This document shows, one piece after another, positions 34,699 through 44,579 of a DNA stretch of 64,000 bases. The stretch is from Lentisphaeria bacterium. GTDB taxonomy: Bacteria; Verrucomicrobiota; Lentisphaeria; Victivallales; UBA1829. The position numbers were made by a program, and so were the translations under genes. The stretch lies in contig DPDG01000050.1 of assembly GCA_003526375.1 (NCBI GenBank), positions 111,686 to 175,685 on the forward strand. Reading direction: 5' to 3'. How positions within the stretch are numbered: position 1 is the first letter of the stretch; the number at the start of each line of letters is the position of its first letter. Below the pieces are notes generated by a model that saw only the letters and a list, made by a program, of their open reading frames with translations, did no database searches and had not been told where the DNA came from.

Positions 34699-36699
34699 AT
34701 GAGCGATAACAATAGCCCCAGAAAACCATTCAAAGACAAACAGGCGCCCAAGGGACCGCCGGCGGCACTTTTCATCTGGCTGCTGATCCTTATCACATTC
34801 GTCGGGATCATCATTTTCAAATTCAATCCGTCCCTGATGGGAGTTCAGGAGTGGAACCAGACAAAGTTTGAAGCCGCATTGAACAGCGGTTATATCGCAA
34901 CGGCGGACATCACCCCGGAATCCGACTCCATCTACTACATCGTGGGCAAACTCAAACCGGACTACAAGCCGGCGGCACAATCCGATGCAAAGGATCTGAG
35001 CAAAGAGAAAAACGGGGCAAAAGCGCCGGATGTCTACTCCACACGCGTCACGGCAAGTGATGAACTGATGAAGAAAATGGAACAGAAAGGGGTCGAAGTC
35101 AAGGTTCTTCAGCGGGAAAGCTGGTGGAAAAGCCTGATTGTCAATCTCGTGATCGGTGCCCTCATCATCGGATTCATCTATTTCCTCTTTTCCCGTCAGC
35201 TCCGCAATGCAGGCGGCGGCGCCATGCAGTTCGGCAAGAGCCGTGCACGCATGATCATGCCCGACGAGCACCGCAAGAAGTTTGACGACGTCGCCGGATG
35301 CGACGAAGCCAAGGAAGAAACCAAAGAAATCGTGGATTATCTCAAGGACCCGCTGAAATACAAACTTCTCGGCGGCAAGATTCCGAAAGGAGCGCTTCTC
35401 ATCGGGCCTCCGGGAACAGGCAAGACCCTGATGGCGAAAGCCGTCGCCGGCGAAGCCTGCGTGCCGTTCTTTTCTATCAGCGGTTCCGATTTCGTGGAAA
35501 TGTTCGTCGGCGTCGGCGCAAGCCGTGTGCGCGACATGTTCGAGCAGGCGCGCAAAGTGGCGCCCTGTCTGATCTTCATTGATGAAATCGATGCGGTCGG
35601 ACGCTCCCGCTTCTCCGGAATCGGCGGCGGACACGATGAACGTGAACAGACCTTGAACGCCCTGCTCGTCGAAATGGACGGTCTGGAAACACAGGAGGGC
35701 GTGATTCTTCTTGCCGCAACCAACCGTGTTGACGTGCTTGATCCCGCCCTGCTCCGTCCGGGACGCTTTGACCGCCAGATCGTCATTGACCTGCCCGACA
35801 TCCGCGGACGCCGCAAAATCCTTGACGTTCATGCAAAAACGGTCAAGCTGGAGCCGACCGTCGATCTTGACCTGATCGCCAAGAGCACACCGGGATTCAG
35901 CGGCGCCGATCTTGCAAACCTGATCAATGAAGCCGCGCTTCTCGCGGCAAGATATGACCGCAAGGCGGCGACTCAGCAGGATCTTGAAGAAGCCCGTGAC
36001 AAAGTCTGCTGGGGAAGAGAACGCAGAAGCAGGAAAATTCCGGAGCGCGAGCGAAGGCTTACAGCCTGGCATGAAGCCGGTCACGCCATCGCATCCTTGT
36101 ATTGCAAATATGCGACGCCGCTTCACAAGGTCACGATCATTCCGCGCGGCATGGCGCTTGGCATGACCATGATGCTGCCTGAAGAGGACCGCTATTCCAG
36201 AACCCGTCTCGAAATGCTTGATGATATGGTGATTGATATGGGCGGACGCGTTGCGGAGGAAATTACATTCGGCGACATCACAGGCGGGGCATCCGCCGAT
36301 ATCTCCCATGCAACCAATGTGGCACATGCAATGGTCTGCCGATTCGGAATGAGTGAAAAACTCGGCACCGTCCAATATGGAGAGCGTTCCGATCATATTT
36401 ACCTGGGACGTGACATCACCCGCAGCGAGTCTTTCAGCGAGGAAACGGCAAGAGAGATTGATCTTGAGGTCAAACGCCTTGTCATGGAATCCAAAAAACG
36501 TTGCGAGCAGATTCTCAATGAACACAAGGACAAGCTCGACAAACTTGCAGAGGCGCTTCTTGAAAAAGAAACCATGAATGTTGCGGAAATCCGTAAGCTT
36601 CTGGAACTTCCCGCACCTCAGGAAGAAGTGAAGGCGGAGGATGATACGCACAATGAAATCGTTCCGGAACAGAATGCCGATACTCAGGCACAAGTCTGA
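34699..36699 (+). CDS. ftsH: ATP-dependent zinc metalloprotease FtsH
   Basis: 666 residues. Two membrane helices flank a periplasmic domain (first near residues 23-42, second near 145-165). AAA domain: Walker A GPPGTGKT at 236-243, pore [18 protein letters not shown], Walker [35 protein letters not shown]. Protease domain: HEAGH at 458-462 with the later Asp in [10 protein letters not shown]. It degrades misfolded and regulatory membrane and cytosolic proteins. It heads a run with the DUF167, mnmA and YihY genes, spaced by 20 nt or overlapping. Confidence 0.97.
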   Translation: MSDNNSPRKPFKDKQAPKGPPAALFIWLLILITFVGIIIFKFNPSLMGVQEWNQTKFEAALNSGYIATADITPESDSIYYIVGKLKPDYKPAAQSDAKDLSKEKNGAKAPDVYSTRVTASDELMKKMEQKGVEVKVLQRESWWKSLIVNLVIGALIIGFIYFLFSRQLRNAGGGAMQFGKSRARMIMPDEHRKKFDDVAGCDEAKEETKEIVDYLKDPLKYKLLGGKIPKGALLIGPPGTGKTLMAKAVAGEACVPFFSISGSDFVEMFVGVGASRVRDMFEQARKVAPCLIFIDEIDAVGRSRFSGIGGGHDEREQTLNALLVEMDGLETQEGVILLAATNRVDVLDPALLRPGRFDRQIVIDLPDIRGRRKILDVHAKTVKLEPTVDLDLIAKSTPGFSGADLANLINEAALLAARYDRKAATQQDLEEARDKVCWGRERRSRKIPERERRLTAWHEAGHAIASLYCKYATPLHKVTIIPRGMALGMTMMLPEEDRYSRTRLEMLDDMVIDMGGRVAEEITFGDITGGASADISHATNVAHAMVCRFGMSEKLGTVQYGERSDHIYLGRDITRSESFSEETAREIDLEVKRLVMESKKRCEQILNEHKDKLDKLAEALLEKETMNVAEIRKLLELPAPQEEVKAEDDTHNEIVPEQNADTQAQV

Positions 36700-36719
36700 A
36701 ACGTCAAGAGGACGCCGCG

Positions 36720-37025
36720 ATGAATTCCGATGAATTGTCACAGGCGCTGAAAAGCGCGGACGGCGGTGTCATCCTCTCCTGTCATGTTCAGCCCAATGCA
36801 TCCCGGACCGCTGTTTCCGGGATGTACGGCGCCGAACTGAAAATCGCACTCAAATCTCCTCCCGTTGACGGCAAAGCCAACAAAGAGCTCTGCCGTTTCC
36901 TGACGGATACGTTCAAGCTGTCCTCCAGTTCCGCCGAAGTGATTTCCGGGCACGCCTCACGGAAAAAACGTGTTTTCCTGCGCGGAGTCGCACTTCAGCA
37001 GGTGCTCAGGGAGTTTGCTTCATGA
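36720..37025 (+). CDS. DUF167 (YggU-like) protein
   Basis: 101 residues. Typical DUF167 run: LSCHVQPNASRTAVSGMYG, then LKIALKSPPVDGKANKEL and the closing SGHASRKKRV. Small, soluble, of unknown biochemical role and widely conserved. Its stop overlaps the mnmA start (ATGA), so the two are translationally coupled. Confidence 0.92.
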   Translation: MNSDELSQALKSADGGVILSCHVQPNASRTAVSGMYGAELKIALKSPPVDGKANKELCRFLTDTFKLSSSSAEVISGHASRKKRVFLRGVALQQVLREFAS

Positions 37026-38113
37026 ATCCGGAACCGTTCAGGGGACTTCCGGCGGGAAGCGAACTGATGGTCGCATTCAGCGGCGGAGTCGATTCCTCCG
37101 TTGCGGCGCATCTCTGCAAACAGGCAGGCTACCGTGTACGCGCCGTCACGATGTCCATGCTCGGAAAAGAGCGTTTCAACCGGGAAAAAGTCGAAGCGGC
37201 GGCGGAACGTCTTGAAATTCCCCTGGATATTCTTGAGCTTTCCCATGACTTCGAATCCTGCGTCATGCGTTACGCATGGAATGAATATGCTAACGGCAGG
37301 ACTCCGAATCCCTGTGCACTCTGCAATCCGGTTTTCAAATTCGGCAAGCTGACCGATTTCGCAAGACAGTGCGGATGCGCAGGTTTCGTCACGGGGCATT
37401 ACGCCCGCATTCTCTGTGCGCCGGACGGCTCCCCGCGCCTGCTTCGCGGCACTTACGCGCAGAAAGATCAATCCTATTTCCTGTTCGGGCTGAGCCGCGG
37501 ACAGCTCTCATATTCTTATATGCCGCTGGGAAATCTGGAAAAACCGCAGGTGCGTGAAATTGCGCGTTCTCTCGGACTGCCGAACGCCGACGCACCTGAA
37601 AGCCAGGACGCCTGTTTTACGCCGCAGGACGGTTCCCCTCTTGCGGAAATGCTCCGCATGAAGTTTCAGGAAGAATCGAGGACAGGAAATTTTGTTTCTT
37701 CCGACGGCAGAATTCTCGGACGGCACGACGGCATCCACTCTTACACGATCGGTCAGCGCAAAGGGACAGGAGTGGCAATGGGGAAACCTGCGTATGTAAA
37801 ACATATAGACGCGATTTCCGGCAATGTGGTTCTCACCACCGATTCTTCGGAGTTGCTGGCGGACAGCGCAATCCTGGAAAGGCCGAACTGGCTCCGCGAT
37901 GAGTATGCGGCAAAGGAATCCTTCAAGTGCGAGGTGAAAATCCGTTACCGCAGCCGGAGCGTAAAAGCAACAGTGTTCCATATGGATCGCAAAACCCTGT
38001 GCCTCCGTTTCGAGGAACCGCAGAGAGCCGTCACCCCCGGTCAGGCGGCAGTGTTCTACAATGAAGATGAAGTCATCGGCGGAGCATGGATACAATCATA
38101 TTTCAACAGATAG
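37022..38113 (+). CDS. mnmA: tRNA-specific 2-thiouridylase MnmA
   Basis: 363 residues. It thiolates U34 of Lys, Glu and Gln tRNAs. The PP-loop SGGVDSSVAA lies near residue 20, the first catalytic region reads TPNPCALCNPVFKFG and the second catalytic cysteine is in ESQDACF. The first region has Cys where the E. coli enzyme has Asp (NPDxLCN), a variant I believe occurs in other phyla. GTYAQKDQSYFLFGL and HSYTIGQRKGTGV are further family marks. The start overlaps the DUF167 stop. Confidence 0.95.
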   Translation: MNPEPFRGLPAGSELMVAFSGGVDSSVAAHLCKQAGYRVRAVTMSMLGKERFNREKVEAAAERLEIPLDILELSHDFESCVMRYAWNEYANGRTPNPCALCNPVFKFGKLTDFARQCGCAGFVTGHYARILCAPDGSPRLLRGTYAQKDQSYFLFGLSRGQLSYSYMPLGNLEKPQVREIARSLGLPNADAPESQDACFTPQDGSPLAEMLRMKFQEESRTGNFVSSDGRILGRHDGIHSYTIGQRKGTGVAMGKPAYVKHIDAISGNVVLTTDSSELLADSAILERPNWLRDEYAAKESFKCEVKIRYRSRSVKATVFHMDRKTLCLRFEEPQRAVTPGQAAVFYNEDEVIGGAWIQSYFNR

Positions 38114-38126
38114 AGGAGAGACGGGA

Positions 38127-39443
38127 ATGGTTCACAAGGTCACAAATTTTTTGAACAAAGGGCTTTGGATGATCCGCAGTCAGGAAATGCCGTTCTTCAA
38201 ACGCGTTTCACTGAATGCGGCAAGAATTCTGATGCTGACGGGACGTTTTTTCATCCAGAACCAATGTACGGTCAAGGCATCCGCCCTCACCTATTACACT
38301 CTGCTTTCAATCGTCCCGATTCTTGCACTGATTTTCGGTTTCGCGAAAGGATACGGCTATGCGGAAATGCTCCAGGAAAAACTGCGCGGCTGGATGAGCG
38401 CTTATCCGGACATGGCGGAAAAGATCATCGAGTTCTCAGACCGGACACTCCAGAACGCCAAAGGCGGCGTCGTTGCCGGAGTCGGCGTAATCCTGCTGAT
38501 CTGGACCGCGGTGAAACTGCTCTCCAATATCGAACTGTCCCTGAACGGAATCTGGGGCGTAAAGCGCGGACGGACCATGATCCGCAAGATCTCCGACTAT
38601 ATCGCGATCCTCATCATCTGCCCGTTCCTGATGCTGACGGCGGGAAGCGGCATTGTGTTTGCGGCGTCGCACCTGAACGGATTCACGCAGAAGCTGCCGT
38701 TTTCCTCCACGATCAACGCCTTGATCAATTATGCGGTTCCGGTAGTGGCGGTCTGGGCGGTATTCACCTTTATTTATATGGCGATCCCGAATACGAAAGT
38801 CCGTTTCCGAGCGGCAATGCCCGCGGGCTTCATTTCGGCGCTGGCTTATCTGATCGTCCAGTCCGCCTACGTGTTCGCACAGTTCGTCGTGGTCAAATAC
38901 AACGCCATTTACGGAAGCTTCGCGGCGCTTCCCCTGTTTCTGATCTGGCTGAATCTGAGCTGGATGATCGTGCTCGCGGGTTCTGAACTCTCTTTTGCAA
39001 TTCAGAATGTCAACGAGTATGAAATGGTGCCGGAGGATCATCTGCTGAGCCTTACGCAGAAAAACATCTATGCCATGGAGCTCATCAGCCAGATCGCCAG
39101 GGTTTTTCGCGCCGCGCAACTGCCGCTCTCCGACGAACAGCTCTCGGAAACGCTTGAGATACCGATCCGCACGACGCGCAAGGTTTTGTATGAAATGGTC
39201 GCCGCAGGGCTGCTCTGTGAAGTCTATATGAAAGATGAAAATACTCTCCGCGCGTATCAGCCCGCCATGCCGCTGGAGGAACTGACGCCGCTGAAAGTGA
39301 TCCGTTCGCTGGAAGACCTCGGCGGTGTGCAGCTGGAAAATGAGTTGGACAAGAAGTATTACGGGCTCATCGGATGCCTGCGGAGCGCTCTGGATGTCCT
39401 GCCGGAAAACAAACCGTTCGGTCAAGATGAGGAAAGTGCCTGA
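38127..39443 (+). CDS. YihY/BrkB-family membrane protein with C-terminal winged-helix-like domain
   Basis: 438 residues from the ATG at 38127 (GAGGAGA upstream); the longer frame to 38061 lies within mnmA. The membrane part (residues about 30-300) has the YihY signatures ALTYYTLLSIVPILALIFG, SLNGIWGVKRGR and IYGSFAALPLFLIWLNLSWM with about six helices. The last 110 residues are soluble and look like a winged helix (LSDEQLSETLEIPIRTTRKVLYEMVAAGLL, of which ETLEIPIRTTRKVLYEMV is the helix-turn-helix). Function of the family is unsettled; the older RNase BN name is wrong. Confidence 0.87.
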   Translation: MVHKVTNFLNKGLWMIRSQEMPFFKRVSLNAARILMLTGRFFIQNQCTVKASALTYYTLLSIVPILALIFGFAKGYGYAEMLQEKLRGWMSAYPDMAEKIIEFSDRTLQNAKGGVVAGVGVILLIWTAVKLLSNIELSLNGIWGVKRGRTMIRKISDYIAILIICPFLMLTAGSGIVFAASHLNGFTQKLPFSSTINALINYAVPVVAVWAVFTFIYMAIPNTKVRFRAAMPAGFISALAYLIVQSAYVFAQFVVVKYNAIYGSFAALPLFLIWLNLSWMIVLAGSELSFAIQNVNEYEMVPEDHLLSLTQKNIYAMELISQIARVFRAAQLPLSDEQLSETLEIPIRTTRKVLYEMVAAGLLCEVYMKDENTLRAYQPAMPLEELTPLKVIRSLEDLGGVQLENELDKKYYGLIGCLRSALDVLPENKPFGQDEESA

Positions 39444-39466
39444 CAAACGGCTCAAGGGGAATTTTC

Positions 39467-40891
39467 ATGAATGGATTTACGTTTCAACACGCGGCACCGG
39501 AAACGCAGGGCGTTCCTTCCGGTGCGGTTTCGGAATGGGTCAGGCTGATTTCAGAATTGGACACGGTTCACAGCTTCATGCTGATGCGTCATGACAAAAT
39601 CATTGCACAGGCATGGTGGAGTCCCTGCCGCCCGGAATACAAGCACGAGCTCTTCTCTCTCAGCAAGAGTTTCACCTCCGCCGCAATCGGTATCGCACAG
39701 GCGGAAGGCTGTCTGCGGATTGATGACAGACTGGCTGGTTTCTTCCCGGAAAAGATTTCCGCCGCAGTTTCCGAACGGATGAAAAGAGTCACGCTCCGTC
39801 ATCTTCTGACCATGTCCTCCGGCCATGAAACGTGTCCGATGAGTGAATTGAGACCCCGCAGGGACTGGGTCAAAGGATTTCTGGAAAGCAGTCTGGCTTT
39901 CGAACCGGGAACCCGCTTTGTTTATAATTCCGCCGCAACTTACATGCTTGCCTCCGTCATCCGCAGGACCACGGGGCAAAATGTGCTGGACTATCTTCAG
40001 GAGCGTCTTCTGCATCCGCTCGGCATCGACGCGCATCAATGGGACTGCTGCCCGATGGGAACCAATGTCGGCGGCTGGGGATTCTGGCTCAGGACGGAGG
40101 ACCTGCTCCGCTTCGGGAGGCTCCTCCAGCACAACGGAAACTGGGAGGGCAGACAGTTGATTCCGTCAGATTATCTCCGGGAAGCGACCTCAAAGCAGAT
40201 CGACAATTCCGACAATGCTCAACCGGACTGGAAACTGGGGTATGGGTTCCAGTTCTGGCGCACCAGTTTCAACTCTTTCCGCGCCGACGGAGCCTGCGGA
40301 CAGTATGTCCTCGTCATGCCGGAACAGGACCTCGTGCTCGCCGTCACCTCCGGTGTCTCAAATATGCAGTTCATTCTGACGCATTTCTGGAATACGGTTT
40401 ATCCGGCTCTCCGCGAAACTGCTCTTGAGGAAAATCCGGAAGCGCGGAAGCAATTGGAAAATCTTCTTGCGACACGCGAAATCCCCCCGGTGTCTTCCGC
40501 CCTCACTCAGCAACCCCGAGACCGGGAATATCATGCGGCGCCCAATACGACCGGCCTGGGAAAACTTGTTTTCCGTTTCACGGGGCAAAATTGTACAATC
40601 GTATTACAATGGGAAGACGGCAGGCGGGAAGAGCTGACGGCACGGTATGGCATCCACACCCGGAATCTCCTTCAATTGGATGAAGAAGAAATCCGCATTC
40701 TGGAGGCAAGCGCGGCATGGGCGGACGACAGAACACTGCATGTGCAAGTCTGCGCCGTTGAAACGCCTTACCGTGACCTGTACATTTTCCGTTTCCTCGG
40801 CAATGCGCTCGAATTCGACCGGAAATCCAACTTCGGATTCCTGCACAGGATCTGGCCGCGGATCACCGCTCTGGAAGAAAAACACGGATAA
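39467..40891 (+). CDS. Serine hydrolase of the beta-lactamase/esterase (class C-like) family
   Basis: 474 residues. SxxK motif SLSK at residues 64-67 (Ser64 nucleophile), YNS at FVYNSAAT as the YxN motif, and a third box region FRADGACGQYVLVMPEQ where GQ follows the usual HxG position. No signal peptide is visible, so it is probably cytoplasmic. The C-terminal 110 residues form a beta-rich extension. Such enzymes act as esterases, transesterases or peptidases, rarely as true lactamases. It lies 23 nt after the YihY gene and is convergent with the AraC gene. Confidence 0.88.
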   Translation: MNGFTFQHAAPETQGVPSGAVSEWVRLISELDTVHSFMLMRHDKIIAQAWWSPCRPEYKHELFSLSKSFTSAAIGIAQAEGCLRIDDRLAGFFPEKISAAVSERMKRVTLRHLLTMSSGHETCPMSELRPRRDWVKGFLESSLAFEPGTRFVYNSAATYMLASVIRRTTGQNVLDYLQERLLHPLGIDAHQWDCCPMGTNVGGWGFWLRTEDLLRFGRLLQHNGNWEGRQLIPSDYLREATSKQIDNSDNAQPDWKLGYGFQFWRTSFNSFRADGACGQYVLVMPEQDLVLAVTSGVSNMQFILTHFWNTVYPALRETALEENPEARKQLENLLATREIPPVSSALTQQPRDREYHAAPNTTGLGKLVFRFTGQNCTIVLQWEDGRREELTARYGIHTRNLLQLDEEEIRILEASAAWADDRTLHVQVCAVETPYRDLYIFRFLGNALEFDRKSNFGFLHRIWPRITALEEKHG

Positions 40892-40934
40892 GCGGAACAT
40901 CTGTAGCGAATCCGGGCAGCCCCCCGGCGCAAAA

Positions 40935-41804
40935 TCACTTCCGCGCCTTGAACTCGTTCGGGGTGCAGCGGTAGACTTTGCGGAACGCATGGCAGAAACT
41001 GCTGGCGTCGCAAAAACCGTGGCGTTCGGCAATCTCGTTCAAAGTATAAATTCCTGTCCGCACATCATTCGCGGCATTCGTCAGGCGCACGCGCAGGGCG
41101 AACTGACCGTAACTCACGCCCATTGTCGAGTGGAAAAGATAGGAAAAACGGCTCACGCTCAGGGAGCACGACCGGGCAGCGGATTCCAGCGACGGCGGAA
41201 TTTTGGACGTCCGTACAAGGCTTACCGCTTTCTGAATACGGCTCATACCGGCATTGATTCCATTTGCATCGGACTGCTCGACAGCGGACACCCGTTCGGA
41301 AGCACGCAGAATCAACTGGTGAATCATCAGCCAGCAGTGCGTCCGCCAGTTCGGAATCTTGCGGTTGTAGGCATGAAGAAGTTTTCTTGAGACAAGCGCA
41401 ATTTCGCCACGTTCCGCATCGTTCGACGGACAATAACGATATTGCGGCTCCACCGTAAACGGGGCAAGCCAGTCCGCATCGGAACACGGTCCGCAGTTGC
41501 CGAGATTATCAATATTGATATTGACCGACATCACAAAATTACGCGGGAACAGCAGACGGTATGCGTGAGGCTCCCAGCACATGGTCCACCAGAGTTCGCC
41601 GCTCTGAAACACATGGGACCAGTCGCCGAATACGACCTCGGCGGCACCCTGCATCACGATGGAAATCTGAAGGGCGTAATGAACATCCCCCTTCAACTTT
41701 TCCTGCGGTCCCCGGTCATATTCCCAGAGAATGTTGAAAGGACTCGCCAGCGTAAGCGAAGGATGATCCTGCGATTCGAGCTTGATGTCTTCAAAAATTC
41801 CCAT
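40935..41804 (-). CDS. AraC-family transcriptional regulator
   Basis: 289 residues. N-terminal cupin-like ligand domain (ISIVMQGAAEVVFGDWSHVFQSGEL, including the typical QSGELWW turn). The C-terminal 100 residues hold the two helix-turn-helix units: SLESAARSCSLSVSRFSYLFHS and LNEIAERHGFCDASSFCHAFRKVYRCTPNEF, the latter a clear AraC signature. It diverges from the amino-sugar-like operon starting at 41961 and is the natural activator for it. Effector unknown. Confidence 0.92.
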   Translation of the reverse strand: MGIFEDIKLESQDHPSLTLASPFNILWEYDRGPQEKLKGDVHYALQISIVMQGAAEVVFGDWSHVFQSGELWWTMCWEPHAYRLLFPRNFVMSVNINIDNLGNCGPCSDADWLAPFTVEPQYRYCPSNDAERGEIALVSRKLLHAYNRKIPNWRTHCWLMIHQLILRASERVSAVEQSDANGINAGMSRIQKAVSLVRTSKIPPSLESAARSCSLSVSRFSYLFHSTMGVSYGQFALRVRLTNAANDVRTGIYTLNEIAERHGFCDASSFCHAFRKVYRCTPNEFKARK

Positions 41805-41853
41805 GACAGTAACTTTTCACAATTTAATGATTATTTTTTGCAAATGATCCTGA

Positions 41854-41890
41854 TTGACGTCAAGTGGGTGCCTGTGATATAATTTATATC
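41854..41890 (+). promoter_or_regulatory. Promoter of the amino-sugar-like operon
   Basis: TTGACG (41854-41859), 18 bases, TATAAT (41878-41883). A 15-base palindrome GATATAA-T-TTATATC (41876-41890) covers the -10. Between the divergent AraC gene and the aminotransferase gene at 41961. Confidence 0.65.
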
Positions 41891-41960
41891 AGAAAAAACA
41901 AAAAACAAATCACAAAACGTAAGAAATTACGAACAAACAAAATCTACAAGGAGAAAATCC

Positions 41961-43235
41961 ATGGCTGCAAAACAGAAACTCGCAATCGACGGCGGCAAGA
42001 AAGTCTACAACGGAACTTTCCCGGCATGGCCGAGCTTCGAGGAATCCACCGTCCAGGCTGCTGCCGACGTCCTCAGAAGCGGCAAAGTCAACTACTGGAC
42101 CGGCAAAATCGGAATGCAGTTTGAAAAAGAATGGGCGAAATGGCTCGGCGTAAAGAACGCAATCAGCGTCGCCAACGGAACATGCGCCCTTCATACGGCT
42201 CTCGCAGGAATGAACATCGGCCCCGGCGACGAAGTCATCTGCACCTCCTACAGTTTCATCGCCTCCAGCTTCTGCGCGCTTCAGGCAGGCGCCCTCCCCG
42301 TGTTCGCGGACGTTACGACGGACCACACGATCGACCCCAAGGCGATTGAGCCCCTCATCACAGAACGCACAAAAGCGATTGTCGTTGTCCACCTCTACGG
42401 TATCGTCGCCGACATGGATCCGATCATGGAGATCGCCAGGAAGCACAACCTCAAGGTTGTCGAAGACTGCGCACAGTGCTTCGGCGGCGTCTACAAGGGC
42501 AAAAAAGCCGGAACCATCGGCGATGTCGGCTGCTTCAGCTTCTGTCAGAGCAAACACTTCACGACCGGCGGCGAAGGCGGCATGGTCGTCACAAACAACG
42601 ATGACCTCGCATGGGAGTTCCGCTCTTTCCGCGACCACGGCTATGACGTTCAGGCAAAGCTCAACCTGCTTGAAATGGAAGGCAAACAGCTCTACATTCA
42701 TAAACGTGTCGGCTTCAACTTCCGCATGACGGAAATGCAGTCCCAGATCGGTCTCTGCGAACTCAAGAGATTCGATAAATGGAACCTCAAGAACCGTATC
42801 TTCAACGGCAAATACCTGATCAAAGCCCTGAAGAACCATCCGCTGGTGAAATATGCGCCGGTCGACACCAAGGAACGTCAGAACGCATTCTGGTGGGCTC
42901 CTTTCGTTCTCGACACCACCAAGTTCAAAGCCGGCATCACGACCAAGGACTTCATTGCGGCGGTCGCGGCGGAAGGCGTTCCGGTTTACAGTGTTCTCTG
43001 GCCGGAAATGTATAAGGAACGCGCCTACATCGAACGCAACGGATTCGGCGTCGCCAAGTATCCGTTCCACGATCCCAAGGCAAGAAACATCGACTACTCC
43101 CAGTTCAACTGCAAACAGGCGAACTGGATGACGGACAGAACCATCAGCTTCTTCACGCACCCGGTTTACACCGAGGAGCACATGAAAGCTTACGTCGATG
43201 CATTCAAGAAGGTCGCGGACGCTTACATGAAATAA
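41961..43235 (+). CDS. DegT/DnrJ/EryC1/StrS-family PLP-dependent aminotransferase
   Basis: 424 residues. The Schiff-base lysine is Lys198 in FCQSKHFTTGGEGGMV, with the family marks NGTCALHTAL, YSFIASSFCAL, VVEDCAQCFGG and KRVGFNFRMTEMQ. Members move an amino group to or from a keto-sugar or keto-cyclitol. AAGGAG precedes the ATG. First gene behind the 41854 promoter; a terminator at 43303-43337 lies between it and the next genes, so those may have a separate or read-through message. Confidence 0.93.
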   Translation: MAAKQKLAIDGGKKVYNGTFPAWPSFEESTVQAAADVLRSGKVNYWTGKIGMQFEKEWAKWLGVKNAISVANGTCALHTALAGMNIGPGDEVICTSYSFIASSFCALQAGALPVFADVTTDHTIDPKAIEPLITERTKAIVVVHLYGIVADMDPIMEIARKHNLKVVEDCAQCFGGVYKGKKAGTIGDVGCFSFCQSKHFTTGGEGGMVVTNNDDLAWEFRSFRDHGYDVQAKLNLLEMEGKQLYIHKRVGFNFRMTEMQSQIGLCELKRFDKWNLKNRIFNGKYLIKALKNHPLVKYAPVDTKERQNAFWWAPFVLDTTKFKAGITTKDFIAAVAAEGVPVYSVLWPEMYKERAYIERNGFGVAKYPFHDPKARNIDYSQFNCKQANWMTDRTISFFTHPVYTEEHMKAYVDAFKKVADAYMK

Positions 43236-43302
43236 GCTGAAAGTTTCAAGCTGCAAGTTTCAAACGGAGAAAATCGCCGCCTGAAACTTGTGTGAGAGCA
43301 CA

Positions 43303-43337
43303 ATGCCGCGCCTTGTAATACGCAAGCGCGGCATTTT
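43303..43337 (+). terminator. Terminator after the aminotransferase gene
   Basis: Stem of 11-12 bp with one bulge (arms 43304-43315 and 43323-43333) followed by TTTTT. It lies 68 bases after the stop. AAGTTTCAA occurs twice in the stretch just before it (43246-43271). Confidence 0.75.
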
Positions 43338-43505
43338 TCATGATGAAAGCCGTAAAAAAATACTCTTTCGAGCTTGAAGTAGGAACTCTGAAACAGTAAG
43401 TTCCTCTTATCAAAGGTATCGGCAGCCCTTAATCCATACAGCCTGCGATACGGCAAAAGGACAAAGAGGACGAAAAAGATTAAAAGATTAAGAAAGGATA
43501 CACAG

Positions 43506-44579
43506 ATGTCAAAAGTGAAGTATGGCCTGATCGGATTCGGCGGAATTGCCGAGAATCGCGTTGCCAAAGAAGGTTTTGCCTGCGACAAAGCGCGTTTCGC
43601 ACCGCTCCGGAAAGCGGAACTCGTTGCAGCCACCGATATCAATCAGGGGCGTAAAGCCGCGGCGGAGGCTCTCGGACTCAAATGGTATGCCACCGCCGAT
43701 GAAATGCTCGCGGACAAGGAGATCCAGGCGGTTTATATCGCCACAAACAATACCACCCATGTTCCGCTTGCGGTCAAAGCTCTGAATGCGGGAAAACATG
43801 TCATTTCCGAAAAGCCGATGGCAACCAATTCCAAAGACGCGGAAATGCTGGTCAAACTCGCAAAAGAGAAAGGACTCTCGCTCGCAGTAGACCACATGAT
43901 GGTTTACAACGCCTGGAACGTCAAGGCGGAGGAACTTGTGAAGAAGGGCGAACTCGGCAATGTCAACGACTCCTGCTTCCACATGGAGTTCGCATACGGC
44001 TACGATCCCGCGGAAGCCGCCACATGGCGCTGTTCAAAAATCGAGGAAATGGGCGGCCCGATCGGTGACGTCGCCAGTCATTGCTTCTACCTCGCGGAAT
44101 ATATCTTCGGCAAGAAGATCACAAAACTTGCGGCAGTCTACCTGCCCAAGATCATGCCCATCGTCGCGGAAGACGGCGCCTACATCAAGTTCTTCTTCGA
44201 GGACGGGATGCAGTCCAGCGCCAAGGTCGCATTCTCCGAACTGCGCGGCGGTCTCGGCGGCACTCTGAGCAATCTCGGTTATGAAATCTACGGAGACAAG
44301 GCGGCACTGCGCGGCTACGGCACCATGTTCCAGCTCTCCGGTCACAAGGACGAACCGGTTAAAATCCGTCTTGAGCTCGACAAGTTCGACGGCACGACGG
44401 CAAGCGTTCCTGCGGGCGAGATCAAAAACATCTATCAGTGCCTGATCGAACATCACGCGCAATCCGTGCTCGACGGCAAACCTCTTGACGCCGGAGACGC
44501 ACTCCATAACATCCTGCTCTGCGAAGCGGCGCACGCTTCCGCGCAGAACAACGGCAAGGTCATGGAGATTGCAAAATGA
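43506..44579 (+). CDS. Gfo/Idh/MocA family NAD(P)-dependent oxidoreductase
   Basis: 357 residues. N-terminal Rossmann motif YGLIGFGGIAENRV, then YIATNNTTHVPLAVKALNAG and the conserved lysine in HVISEKPMATN. C-terminal alpha/beta domain with GGPIGDVASHCFYLAEYI. Acts on a sugar, amino sugar or cyclitol; in this operon a keto form to feed the aminotransferase reaction is the likely product or substrate. AGAAAGGA precedes the ATG. Its stop overlaps the next start (ATGA). Confidence 0.92.
   Translation: MSKVKYGLIGFGGIAENRVAKEGFACDKARFAPLRKAELVAATDINQGRKAAAEALGLKWYATADEMLADKEIQAVYIATNNTTHVPLAVKALNAGKHVISEKPMATNSKDAEMLVKLAKEKGLSLAVDHMMVYNAWNVKAEELVKKGELGNVNDSCFHMEFAYGYDPAEAATWRCSKIEEMGGPIGDVASHCFYLAEYIFGKKITKLAAVYLPKIMPIVAEDGAYIKFFFEDGMQSSAKVAFSELRGGLGGTLSNLGYEIYGDKAALRGYGTMFQLSGHKDEPVKIRLELDKFDGTTASVPAGEIKNIYQCLIEHHAQSVLDGKPLDAGDALHNILLCEAAHASAQNNGKVMEIAK

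Noticed and set aside
34678..36741. 687-codon minus-strand frame opposite ftsH
   Set aside because: Exact antisense of a certain gene, rich in His/Phe/Asp runs typical of shadow frames.
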